DNA of 64,000 bases, from positions 62,001 to 126,000 of the forward strand of contig NZ_AQVE01000006.1 in the NCBI RefSeq assembly GCF_000371925.1, given 5' to 3'. This document shows positions 56,361-64,000 of the stretch, piece after piece (position 1 is the stretch's first letter; each line of letters starts with the position of its first letter). The stretch comes from Thiolinea disciformis DSM 14473. Its GTDB lineage: Bacteria > Pseudomonadota > Gammaproteobacteria > Thiotrichales > Thiotrichaceae. A program made the translations under genes and the position numbers. The notes under the pieces are model-generated. The model made no database searches. It worked only from the letters and a program-made list of their open reading frames with translations, and had not been told where the DNA came from.

Positions 56361-58087
56361 GCTTTATTCCTACGCATCGTGCCCGCATTTTCTGCGCCCG
56401 CTTGATTGCCGGTGGAAAGAGGAACATGAAGTTGCTCAGGAACAGCCAAGCCCAGCATATCGTACAAGCGCATCAATTGCTGGCGATATAATTGTTCAAA
56501 ATCGCTCACGCTATCGGCTGGATTGTAGTCACCAAACCACCAAAACCAATCCGAACCTTCACAGACAGCCAATTGGCGCTCTGCGGCTAGTTGCTGTTCT
56601 GCACTAAGTGTGCCAGCAGCGCTGACTGTATCAAAGGCTTGCTTAGCGGCGACTAAATAATCCCAGCCGCGATTTTTATCGGGTGAACCAATCCAAGTCG
56701 AAAAAGAACCATAGACCCAACTACCAGCACAAAGGTTGGGTAAATGTTGCGTGGGTAGGGCTTGTAGATCTGAGAAATGACTGAGTTGTAATACTTCGCT
56801 ATGTGTCAGGCTAGAATAGAGCGAGTCTAAGAAGGCATAGGCATTTTCAGGATAATATTCCCACGCATTTTCACCATCGAGAATAATAGAAACCACTTGC
56901 TGGGCAGCATCACCACCCAAGAAATCGCGAATATTTTCCAGATTTTGGACAAAGTCCGCTACAGCATCGGTGGCGTTCCAAGTGCTGTATTTAAAGCCAA
57001 TTAAATCCGATAAACCATCGTCACGGAAGAATAAGCGTACTTGATTGTCGCCTTGGCGATAGGGCATAAATAGAGCACGTTTATTGTGAATGTTTTCGGG
57101 AGTCGTGCAACTGGAGCGTTGGCAGCTATTACGCCACACACCTTCGCCAGTAGCGGTCCAATTAATTTGGAACTTGTCGAGTAAGGCTAATTCAGCATCG
57201 CTTACGGCACCTTCAGAAAGCCATACCCCGCGCGGTGTTTGCCCAAAATACTGTTGGAAAAAGGCAATACCTTTTTCCATATGCCAATGCGTGCGTTCGG
57301 TTCCACCCGGATAGTGTGCGCTGCTTGGCATAGGGGCATCCGGCTGGGCGCAGTTCATGCTATGGAAATCTTCCAGCAGCGGCATAATCGGGTGCATATA
57401 AGGGGTCATGGACAATTCAATTTGCCCGCGCTCTGCCAAAGCACGATAGCGCGGAATAATGCCCGCAACACAAGCATGAATAATACTGAGTAAACTACGA
57501 CGATCTGCTGCATTAAATAATGAGCCTTTATTCATCAGGGTTTGTACTGCAGGCGCTAGCTTTAACGCTTGCCCCAGCCAAGACAGATGATACCAAGTCA
57601 GCAGATCGAGGAAATATTGGTCACTTAAGTATTCCAGCGCGTATTTATATTTTTTGCGTCCAATGCCAACGCTATCGGTCGCGCCAATCATGGTTAAGAG
57701 GCGTTGGAAGCAGGGGTAAGGGTGAATCATACGTGGCGCATGGCAACGCTGGCATTCTTCAATGAGCTCACTGCGTGCTTGCACATCACTAGGAATAGGC
57801 GTTAAACCTGCCAGTAGATTTAATAAACGATCTTTGAAGGGCGTATTGTGTTGTAAGTATTGCTGTAGTTGGTGAGCATAATCATTAATTTGCTCTAATA
57901 ATACAGGCGAGAAGTTGACCACCAAGCGCATACGGGGATGCTGTTCGAGGTGTGTTGCCATATCGCTGTAGTCTTTCATGGCATGGAGGTAGACCCATGG
58001 TAGGCGATAGTCGCCATCCAAGCCATCGCGATACCAAGGTTGATGCATATGCCAACACAATACTACATTGAGTTTTTGCTGCCCCAT
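56357..58087 (-). CDS. Glycoside hydrolase family 57 protein
   Basis: A 576-residue GH57 protein: VVLCWHMHQPWYRDG at the N-terminus, RLVVNFSPVLLEQI, PYMHPIMPLL, GVWLSEGAVSDAELALL with the expected catalytic Glu, and ILDGENAWEYYPENAYAFLDSLY. The family includes alpha-amylases, 4-alpha-glucanotransferases and some branching enzymes. As first gene of the glycogen operon it probably hydrolyses or rearranges alpha-glucan in the cytoplasm (no signal peptide). Which activity it has cannot be settled from sequence by eye. Confidence 0.9.
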   Translation of the reverse strand: MGQQKLNVVLCWHMHQPWYRDGLDGDYRLPWVYLHAMKDYSDMATHLEQHPRMRLVVNFSPVLLEQINDYAHQLQQYLQHNTPFKDRLLNLLAGLTPIPSDVQARSELIEECQRCHAPRMIHPYPCFQRLLTMIGATDSVGIGRKKYKYALEYLSDQYFLDLLTWYHLSWLGQALKLAPAVQTLMNKGSLFNAADRRSLLSIIHACVAGIIPRYRALAERGQIELSMTPYMHPIMPLLEDFHSMNCAQPDAPMPSSAHYPGGTERTHWHMEKGIAFFQQYFGQTPRGVWLSEGAVSDAELALLDKFQINWTATGEGVWRNSCQRSSCTTPENIHNKRALFMPYRQGDNQVRLFFRDDGLSDLIGFKYSTWNATDAVADFVQNLENIRDFLGGDAAQQVVSIILDGENAWEYYPENAYAFLDSLYSSLTHSEVLQLSHFSDLQALPTQHLPNLCAGSWVYGSFSTWIGSPDKNRGWDYLVAAKQAFDTVSAAGTLSAEQQLAAERQLAVCEGSDWFWWFGDYNPADSVSDFEQLYRQQLMRLYDMLGLAVPEQLHVPLSTGNQAGAENAGTMRRNKA

Positions 58088-58187
58088 TTGCTACTGCCTT
58101 TTCCGCACATGAAGAAATAAACGAGAAGGTCACAGCATAGCATTATATTTATGATAGTCGAAAATATAAAAGCGCTATGAATATGGA

Positions 58188-58742
58188 TTAGCAGCTGGTG
58201 CTGTTTTTAAGCGTACAAGCGCGAATACGTCCGGTAATGGCAAAGCTAATTTTTGCAAACAATTGCTGAGTTTGTTGGTGCGAAAGGTGGAGGCTAAATA
58301 AGCGGCTTGAGCATTGGCCGGACGGAAGGTAGGTGATGCTTCGGGTAGCGCTACTCACGTTCGCGGCAAGTATATAAGGTGAATGGAGTGAGCCACTACG
58401 TTGTACAAGGGTTTCAGGGGTATCCGCTTGTTTATCACCGTCCGTATCAAAAAATAAGGCTTTATCGAAGCGCCCATTGCCATTGTAATCCACAAATACC
58501 AACCATCCTTGTGAATAATCATTTGCCTCCAAATCACATTGCTCTTGGTCGGTGCTAGCGCAAAAGGTAACTGGATAGCCGCGTTTGGCAGCTTCGCTAC
58601 GCGCTAAATAAAGGCTAGAGACCACTTGATTAGTAAAAGTAATTTGCTGATTCCTTTCGATCATAGACTTTACATTGGGGAAAGCCATCGTAGCCATGAT
58701 GCTGCTAATGGCTACTGTGATCAATAACTCGGTTAAGGTCAT
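58188..58742 (-). CDS. Type IV pseudopilin (GspH/FimT type) without leader peptide
   Basis: The 184 residues start directly with MTLTELLITVAISSIMATMAFPNVKSMIE, corresponding to the mature pilin N-terminus: position 5 is the conserved Glu, and a hydrophobic helix follows. The short basic leader ending in Gly, needed for PilD cleavage, is absent. An in-frame TGA lies 12 bases upstream, so no longer version exists. The body resembles the preceding paralogue (QVVSSLYLARSEAAKRGYPVTFCAS; ending CTLKNSTSC). It is either leaderless, produced by readthrough, or decayed. No ribosome site is visible. Confidence 0.65.
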   Translation of the reverse strand: MTLTELLITVAISSIMATMAFPNVKSMIERNQQITFTNQVVSSLYLARSEAAKRGYPVTFCASTDQEQCDLEANDYSQGWLVFVDYNGNGRFDKALFFDTDGDKQADTPETLVQRSGSLHSPYILAANVSSATRSITYLPSGQCSSRLFSLHLSHQQTQQLFAKISFAITGRIRACTLKNSTSC

Positions 58743-58751
58743 GTAACTAGC

Positions 58752-59393
58752 TCAGCAGTTAGTATTACGCTTGAGATCGCAGGTACGCACCCGTCCTGTT
58801 GGTTCGATATTAACCCGCAGGCGTGTATCAGTAGGTTCTTTAGCTAAGCTCAGTTTAAAATGGACGTCCTTAATTTGCCCCTGTAAAGCACCGTTTGGTA
58901 AATAGGTTAGGGTATTATTCGTAGCGCGGGCACCACTAGGCATACTGCTTAGCCCCACCGTACCGGAAGAAGAGTTGCTATAAGCGATTTCTAATACGTA
59001 AGCCGGATTTGGCTCGGTCGTGAATAAGACTTTTTCTGCAATATCAGCACTGCCATTATTATCCCAATCTACTGTGACTGAGGGCTCATAAAGACCGTTA
59101 TTATTGAGATCCAGAAAGCCAAACCAACCCGCCGCATAGTCCTGATTTGAGCTAGAACATACTGTGCTTGTTGGCGTGTCAGAAGGGCATATTTTTACAG
59201 GATAGCCTGTCTTAGCGGATTCACTACGCGCCAAGTAAAGATTGCTGACGACCTGATTGGCATAGGCTTTGACGCCATTCGTTTCAATCATGGACTTAAG
59301 GTTGGGAAGCGCGAATGCGGCTAAGATAGAGGCCACAGCGACGGTAACTAATAGTTCAGGTAAGCTGAAACCTAACGATTTATTGTTGTTCAT
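58752..59393 (-). CDS. Type IV pseudopilin (GspH/FimT type)
   Basis: The 213-residue prepilin has an intact class III leader, MNNNKSLG before FSLPELLVTVAVASILAAFALPN, with Glu5 of the mature protein. The GspH/FimT body follows (NQVVSNLYLARSESAKTGYPVKICPS, GWFGFLDLNNNGLYEP, LTYLPNGALQG), ending RVRTCDLKRNTNC, with a probable C-terminal disulfide. Minor pseudopilins of this type start type IV pili or type II secretion fibres. A paralogue follows in the same frame after the stop. No other pilus genes are nearby. Confidence 0.85.
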   Translation of the reverse strand: MNNNKSLGFSLPELLVTVAVASILAAFALPNLKSMIETNGVKAYANQVVSNLYLARSESAKTGYPVKICPSDTPTSTVCSSSNQDYAAGWFGFLDLNNNGLYEPSVTVDWDNNGSADIAEKVLFTTEPNPAYVLEIAYSNSSSGTVGLSSMPSGARATNNTLTYLPNGALQGQIKDVHFKLSLAKEPTDTRLRVNIEPTGRVRTCDLKRNTNC

Positions 59394-59526
59394 GACACGT
59401 CGGATACTGGTGGGATTAAAATTAATTATAAGCTATTTGCATATTAAGTCAGCCTTTCTGAGACAAATGGTCGCGCCTTGGCTCAGTTTACATTAAGCTT
59501 GGTGCCGTTTTGTTTGGTAATAATTT

Positions 59527-60678
59527 ATGACCCCGATTCCCCTCGCGTTGTACATTCATATTCCTTGGTGTATTCGCAAATGCCCTTACTGCGATTTCAA
59601 TTCACACCAAAGTCCTAATGAGTTGCCAGAAGGCGCGTATGTCGATGCCTTATTGGCCGATTTAGCGAGTGAAATGCCCTCTATTTGGGGGCGTCGCTTA
59701 GAGTCCATTTTTATAGGTGGGGGCACACCGAGTTTATTTTCAGCGCCAAGTATTGAGCGTTTATTGTGCGGCATTCAGGCACTTTTGCCATTTCGTCCGA
59801 ATATCGAAATTACCTTAGAAGCCAATCCAGGCACTTTTGAGCAAGAAAAATTCCGCCACTTTCGCCAAGCGGGTATTAATCGTTTATCGGTGGGCATCCA
59901 AAGTTTTAACGATAAGCATCTAAAAGCCCTAGGGCGAGTACATAATCGAGCGGAAGCGTTAAACGTGACGCAAATTGCCCGTAACGCGGGATTTGATAAT
60001 GTTAATTTGGATTTAATGTTTGGTTTGCCCGATCAAACGATTGAGCAGGCCATGCAAGATTTGCAACAAGCCATTAGTTTAGCACCCACGCATTTATCAT
60101 GGTATCAACTCACGTTGGAGCCAAATACGCTGTTTCATAAACAGCCTCCCATTTTGCCAGATGATGACTTAATCGCCGATATACAGCAGCGAGGCCAAGC
60201 TTTATTAGCCGATTCGGACTATCAACAATATGAGGTTTCTGCTTATAGCAAGGCTGGTTTCCAATGTCGGCATAATCGTAATTATTGGGAGTTTGGCGAT
60301 TATGTAGCGATTGGTGCAGGCGCGCACGGTAAAATTACCCAAGCGCATGATTTCAGCATTCAGCGCTATCAAAAATACCGCCAACCTGCCGACTATATGA
60401 AAAAGGCTTTGGAGGGCACTGCAAGAAGCACACAGGAATTCATTGCGGCGACGGAAGTGAATTTTGAGTTTATGCTTAATGTTTTGCGTTTGCGCGATGG
60501 TTTTGAGTTGGCCTTGTTTACTGAAAGGACAAAATTGCCAGTCGAGCAACTTGAGCAAGGCATTCAAAAAGGTATAGAGCAGGGGTTGTTAGTGCGAAAT
60601 GGTGGTCATTTGAAGCCAACAGCATTAGGCTGGCGGTTTTTGAATCAGGCGATTGCGTTGTTTTTGGGGCCTAAATAA
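59527..60678 (+). CDS. hemW: Radical SAM heme chaperone HemW
   Basis: The 383 residues carry IHIPWCIRKCPYCDFNSH with Cys15, Cys19 and Cys22 as radical SAM cluster ligands, followed by IFIGGGTPSLFS, RLSVGIQSFNDKHLKALGR and NVNLDLMFGLPDQT. The downstream AVGAHG-like GAGAHGKI and HemN C-terminal domain are present. The CNYCDFNS context marks HemW (heme chaperone) as opposed to HemN coproporphyrinogen dehydrogenase. It is divergent from the pilin genes. No rdgB or other usual neighbour is adjacent. Confidence 0.93.
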   Translation: MTPIPLALYIHIPWCIRKCPYCDFNSHQSPNELPEGAYVDALLADLASEMPSIWGRRLESIFIGGGTPSLFSAPSIERLLCGIQALLPFRPNIEITLEANPGTFEQEKFRHFRQAGINRLSVGIQSFNDKHLKALGRVHNRAEALNVTQIARNAGFDNVNLDLMFGLPDQTIEQAMQDLQQAISLAPTHLSWYQLTLEPNTLFHKQPPILPDDDLIADIQQRGQALLADSDYQQYEVSAYSKAGFQCRHNRNYWEFGDYVAIGAGAHGKITQAHDFSIQRYQKYRQPADYMKKALEGTARSTQEFIAATEVNFEFMLNVLRLRDGFELALFTERTKLPVEQLEQGIQKGIEQGLLVRNGGHLKPTALGWRFLNQAIALFLGPK

Positions 60679-60873
60679 AGCCAGCATTTTTTCTAGAGCC
60701 TTGGTCTTCACTTTATAGTTAATAGCACCCTTTCTAAAAAGGATGATTTGTCCAGCGAAATGAGGACAGCCCTTATATTTCTGAGCCATTGGCCTCAAAG
60801 AAGAGCCTCGAATATCATAAGATTTATTTAAGTCTACGGTTTCGAGTTTTTTAGGTTGAGTCTCAATCGACAT
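60625..60873 (-). CDS. Doubtful small ORF overlapping the hemW end
   Basis: From ATG 60873 (GTG at 60900 is possible too) an 82-residue protein reads SYDIRGSSLRPMAQKYKG, then CPHFAGQIILFRKGAINYKV and a basic tail. Its last 18 codons lie opposite the 3' end of hemW. The non-overlapping part looks protein-like, but there is no ribosome site and no family I know. Confidence 0.3.
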   Translation of the reverse strand: MSIETQPKKLETVDLNKSYDIRGSSLRPMAQKYKGCPHFAGQIILFRKGAINYKVKTKALEKMLALFRPQKQRNRLIQKPPA

Positions 60874-60900
60874 TTGGTCATTTTTGAGATGAAATTTCAC

Positions 60901-61215
60901 CGATCATTCAGTAATAGCGCTTTCATTATCTAACGCTGAAAAAAGTAAAGATATTTTCCTCTAATACTATTTTTCTTGGCATTAAAAAGCTGCAGTATTT
61001 CGAAGTGTTTGAAGCAATGGGGGGCTTAAAGATACTGTTGCTCGCATCACTTTTAATGCTGTTTTTTACTGCGCAACAACATGAGGCTATTTTTGATTTA
61101 TAATCGGGAATTGGCTAATAAGTGATTTATGAAAGAGGTCTAATGATGGTTAATAGTGTAAGGTAAGTTGTAATTGTGAATCTCAGGCGAAAGCTTAATA
61201 GATGTGAGAGAAATT
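60901..61215. other. AT-rich intergenic region
   Basis: No clear gene. A plus-strand frame from ATG 61017 (or GTG 61005) to the stop at 61101-61103 encodes a hydrophobic 28-residue peptide (KILLLASLLMLFFTAQQ), perhaps a membrane microprotein or part of a decayed gene. The composition matches the AT-rich pair downstream and may mark the edge of acquired DNA. Confidence 0.3.
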
Positions 61216-61545
61216 ATGGAAGATAAAGTAAGCATTGTTCAATTAAAAAAAATAACCAATTATATTTTCGATAGTATAATTCAAGATTTGAAAATTAATA
61301 CTGTTCAACTAAATGATGATATGTATTGGAGTATAGATGAAGATGAGCTTTATGAGATAAATAAAGAGCCAAGTAATTTCGGTATTGGCCAATTATATGA
61401 TGATCTTTTCTTCTTGAGAAAGATAGTGACTGAGCCGAAAAATACAACGTCTCTAATGTTTATGCACTTAGCACCTATACTTATATATCTTGCTAAAAAA
61501 ATCGATTGGTATAGTAAAGAGCTTGTTGATAAAACTGAAGTGTAA
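61216..61545 (+). CDS. Small immunity-like conserved hypothetical protein
   Basis: With the start at ATG 61216 the product has 109 residues. The core MYWSIDEDELYEINKEPSNFGIGQLYDDLFFLRKI follows a pattern I recall from a widespread family of small acidic proteins near contact-dependent or polymorphic toxin genes (YW-x-I-P-x-x-x-LY-x-P, then IGQLxDD). It is acidic and AT-rich, lies 11 bases before the SMI1/KNR4 gene, and has no signal peptide. An immunity role is inferred; no toxin gene is in view. Confidence 0.55.
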   Translation: MEDKVSIVQLKKITNYIFDSIIQDLKINTVQLNDDMYWSIDEDELYEINKEPSNFGIGQLYDDLFFLRKIVTEPKNTTSLMFMHLAPILIYLAKKIDWYSKELVDKTEV

Positions 61546-61556
61546 TAAGTAATTTT

Positions 61557-62279
61557 ATGAAAAGTATGCGTAAAATTTTAGCTGATTTTAAAGCAATACC
61601 TGATATACTATTTTTTCAGCCCTTAGAGCTTAGTGATCTTGAGCATATTTTTTCAATTAAAAACATCCATATCCATGCTAGTTATAAAGAATTTCTCATT
61701 ATAACGAATGGGCTTTCTGCCTATGGTAACTATTTTAGGCTATATGGAATCAGTCCTAATCACGACATGAACTTATTCACGTGGAATGACTATGAGCGCT
61801 GGCGATTTGCTTGGTCGCCGGTGCTTGATAATTATTTTTGTTTTGGCGAAACAGCATGGGGAGATCAATATGCGTATCAGATTGATATAAATGGTTATTT
61901 ATCAAAAGAAATTTATATCCTAGAGGCTCATACGATGAATATCGAGATGAAGTATGACAGCTTAGAGGATTTTTTGGAGCAAGAGTTTAGAGAGAATGCG
62001 ATAAATCCCTTTGATGAGAGTATTTACAGGTTGCGTCAAAAACTGGGGGATATAGCGCTAGAAGATCATCTAGTTCAATCACCCTCCCCACTTTTAACAG
62101 AGCATGAAACGAATGACTCCATACAAAAAATGCGTGCTTCTATAGCGATGATCATCAATGGCGACATTTATACTCAACTAAATACTAGAGAGCCTGAGGG
62201 GAAAATGCTTAGTAAGCTTGAGCCCTATACCGACGAAAAGGGTCGAGCTAGAGTTCGATTTTTATTCAAAAAAGATTAA
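61557..62279 (+). CDS. SMI1/KNR4 family protein (SUKH superfamily)
   Basis: A 240-residue AT-rich protein whose first 140 residues fit the SUKH fold: LSDLEHIFSIKNIHIHASYKEFLIITNGLSAYGNYFRLYG at the N-terminus, then FCFGETAWGDQYAYQID and SLEDFLEQEF at the domain end. SUKH proteins are the commonest immunity proteins of bacterial polymorphic toxin systems. The C-terminal 90 residues are an extension without clear family. It forms a pair with the preceding small gene. No toxin, Rhs or CdiA remnant was seen, so this may be an orphan immunity pair. Confidence 0.72.
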   Translation: MKSMRKILADFKAIPDILFFQPLELSDLEHIFSIKNIHIHASYKEFLIITNGLSAYGNYFRLYGISPNHDMNLFTWNDYERWRFAWSPVLDNYFCFGETAWGDQYAYQIDINGYLSKEIYILEAHTMNIEMKYDSLEDFLEQEFRENAINPFDESIYRLRQKLGDIALEDHLVQSPSPLLTEHETNDSIQKMRASIAMIINGDIYTQLNTREPEGKMLSKLEPYTDEKGRARVRFLFKKD

Positions 62280-62444
62280 TAGACTTTTGTGAAAGTCGAA
62301 AATTGAGCCATTTCATGTTTCTGCTAAAGCTTGTTCTGTATAGCGCTTCTGCCCAGCACTGATCAAAATTTAGCCCATAAAGCTGCTTAACAAATGACTT
62401 TCGCAGGAGGTTTAATGGGCTGATGTTCTTATGGAGTTGTTAGG

Positions 62445-63914
62445 TTATAAATCTAAACCCAACTTTTTCCATATTCCATCCACTTTATCCTTCACCCCCT
62501 GATCCATCACAATCGGTGTGCCCCATTCACGATTAGTTTCGCCCGGCCATTTATTAGTAGCATCCAATCCCATTTTTGAACCTAAACCGGAAATGGGGGA
62601 GGCGAAGTCCAAATAATCAATCGGGGTATTTTCAATCAAAGTAGTATCGCGTGCAGGATCCATACGTGTCGTCATCGCCCAGATCACATCTTTCCAATCA
62701 CGGGTATTAATATCGTCATCCACCACGATGATGAATTTGGTGTACATGAATTGGCGCAAGAATGACCAAACCCCCATCATGACGCGCTTCGCATGACCCG
62801 CATATTGTTTCTTAATACTGACAATGGCCATGCGGTAGGAACAGCCCTCGGGGGGCAAGTAGAAATCTACAATTTCCGGAAATTGTTTTTGCAAAATTGG
62901 CACAAAGACTTCATTTAAGGCTAAGCCCAAAATTGCGGGTTCATCCGGTGGACGGCCCGTATAGGTGCTGTGGTAAATCGGATTTTTGCGGTGAGTAATA
63001 CGCTCAATGGTGAACACCGGGAAGCTATCCACTTCATTGTAATAGCCAGTGTGATCACCGAATGGGCCTTCGGGTGCTGTATCATTGGGATAAATAAATC
63101 CTTCCAGCACATATTCCGCCGTCGCTGGGACTTGCAATTCGGATAATAAAGCCTTGGCTAATTCGGTGCGCGAGCCACGCAATAAACCCGCAAATGCATA
63201 TTCGGATAAGGTATCAGGAACGGGCGTTACTGCGCCTAGAATCGTCGCAGGATCAGCGCCCAGTGCGACCGCAACAGGGAAGGGTTGGTTCGGGTGTTTT
63301 ACCTGCCAATCCCGAAAATCCAACGCACCACCACGATGTGATAACCAACGCATAATGACGCGATTTTTGCCAATCACTTGTTGACGATAAATGCCTAGAT
63401 TTTGACGTTTTTTCTCAGGCCCTTTCGTGATGACTAAACCCCAAGTAATCAAAGGGGCAGCATCCCCCGGCCAACAATGCTGAATTGGTAATTCACTTAG
63501 ATCAATAGCATTCCCTTGCAGCACCATTTCTTGGCACGCGGGGCGGCTCACGGTTTTGGGCGCCATATCCAACACTTTTTTGAAGATAGGCAGTGCATTT
63601 AAAGCATCTTTAAAGCCTTTAGGTGGTTCAGGCTGTTTTAAAATCGCGAGCAGTTTGCCAATTTCACGTAGGGCTTCCGTCGAACTTTCGCCCATGCCTA
63701 AGGCGACGCGGCGGGGTGTGCCAAATAAATTGGCGAGCACAGGCGTGGTATGGCCTTTGGGATGTTCGAATAATAGAGCAGGGCCGCCAGCACGCAGCAC
63801 GCGGTCAGCAATTTCGGTCATTTCTAAATACGGGTCAACTTCGACGCTAATGCGTTTCAGCTCACCCATGGCTTCCAGTTGTTGGATAAAGTCGCGTAAG
63901 TCATGATAGTTCAT
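62445..63914 (-). CDS. ubiD: 4-hydroxy-3-polyprenylbenzoate decarboxylase
   Basis: The 489 residues match UbiD throughout: [22 protein letters not shown] at the N-terminus, [35 protein letters not shown], the prenyl-FMN region [47 protein letters not shown], and [27 protein letters not shown]. It removes the carboxyl group from octaprenyl-hydroxybenzoate during ubiquinone synthesis and needs prenyl-FMN from UbiX. It stands alone; the last 86 bases of the window after its start hold nothing I can define. Confidence 0.97.
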   Translation of the reverse strand: MNYHDLRDFIQQLEAMGELKRISVEVDPYLEMTEIADRVLRAGGPALLFEHPKGHTTPVLANLFGTPRRVALGMGESSTEALREIGKLLAILKQPEPPKGFKDALNALPIFKKVLDMAPKTVSRPACQEMVLQGNAIDLSELPIQHCWPGDAAPLITWGLVITKGPEKKRQNLGIYRQQVIGKNRVIMRWLSHRGGALDFRDWQVKHPNQPFPVAVALGADPATILGAVTPVPDTLSEYAFAGLLRGSRTELAKALLSELQVPATAEYVLEGFIYPNDTAPEGPFGDHTGYYNEVDSFPVFTIERITHRKNPIYHSTYTGRPPDEPAILGLALNEVFVPILQKQFPEIVDFYLPPEGCSYRMAIVSIKKQYAGHAKRVMMGVWSFLRQFMYTKFIIVVDDDINTRDWKDVIWAMTTRMDPARDTTLIENTPIDYLDFASPISGLGSKMGLDATNKWPGETNREWGTPIVMDQGVKDKVDGIWKKLGLDL

Positions 63915-64000
63915 GGCTTGATGATAACGGAAATTGCTAGAGGCGTTAATGGTACTTGCTCTAGTTTAATGAACTGGCACAATGCTGGTATGCAAATTGA

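Noticed and set aside
63974..63989. Sigma-54-like TGGCAC near the window end
   Set aside because: The -12 half does not match TTGC at the right spacing, and no downstream gene is visible to support it.
1..64000. CRISPR arrays
   Set aside because: No set of regularly spaced direct repeats was seen. The only tandem repeat is the 27-bp coding repeat at 10071-10142.

Overview
The window looks like a chromosomal segment of a sulfur-oxidising gammaproteobacterium, probably of the Thiothrix/Thiolinea type (Thiotrichales). This is inference from gene content: a sulfur-globule-like envelope protein, an assimilatory APS-reductase operon, an RtcB gene behind a sigma-54 promoter, a VolA/FadL pair and gammaproteobacterial housekeeping genes (ruvB, hemW, ubiD, glcB). 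Base composition is moderate. A few AT-rich genes (34.9-35.6 kb and 61.2-62.3 kb) look foreign. There is no prophage and no CRISPR array. No complete tRNA or rRNA gene was seen.

Layout. 1-6 kb: a cut DUF6174 protein, small unknown genes, an AEC permease, a SASA-type esterase, a sulfur-globule-like protein with its own promoter, creD, and a possibly frameshifted small membrane gene. 6-10.4 kb: malate synthase G, an unknown membrane protein, then a decayed stretch with a MITE-like inverted repeat and an IS5-family remnant, and a small repeat-built exported protein. 10.5-27.5 kb: a choline-to-glycine catabolic island. The left-hand operon (dimethylglycine/sarcosine dehydrogenase, folD, TetR) diverges from soxBDAG, with two identical 18-bp palindromes between them. 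A BetI-type regulator behind an 11-bp palindrome then leads betB, betA, a choline ABC importer (choXWV) and an SDR protein. BetA and BetB make glycine betaine. The GcvT-fused dehydrogenase and the heterotetrameric sarcosine oxidase strip methyl groups onto tetrahydrofolate, and FolD oxidises them. The step from betaine to dimethylglycine is not in the window.

27.5-36.9 kb: an unknown protein, a GH1 beta-glucosidase, an exported Cys-rich protein, a two-gene cassette (membrane rhodanese plus a PEP-synthase-like protein without the PEP barrel), rtcB with sigma-54 promoter and upstream palindrome, an AT-rich orphan, cyclase and tmRNA-like remnants, and ruvB. 37-43 kb: VolA-type surface lipase and FadL, a di-haem cytochrome c peroxidase, and a lipoprotein. 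43.2-48.6 kb: the tightly overlapping cysJ-cysH-sat-cysI operon takes sulfate to sulfide through APS. 48.7-58.1 kb: a glycogen operon, GH57-malQ-glgB-glgA-glgP, without glgC. 58.2-64 kb: two tandem pseudopilins (the second lacking a leader), hemW, an AT-rich pair of immunity-like genes (including SMI1/KNR4), and ubiD.

Gene calls rest on translated motifs and remembered family features. No database search was run.
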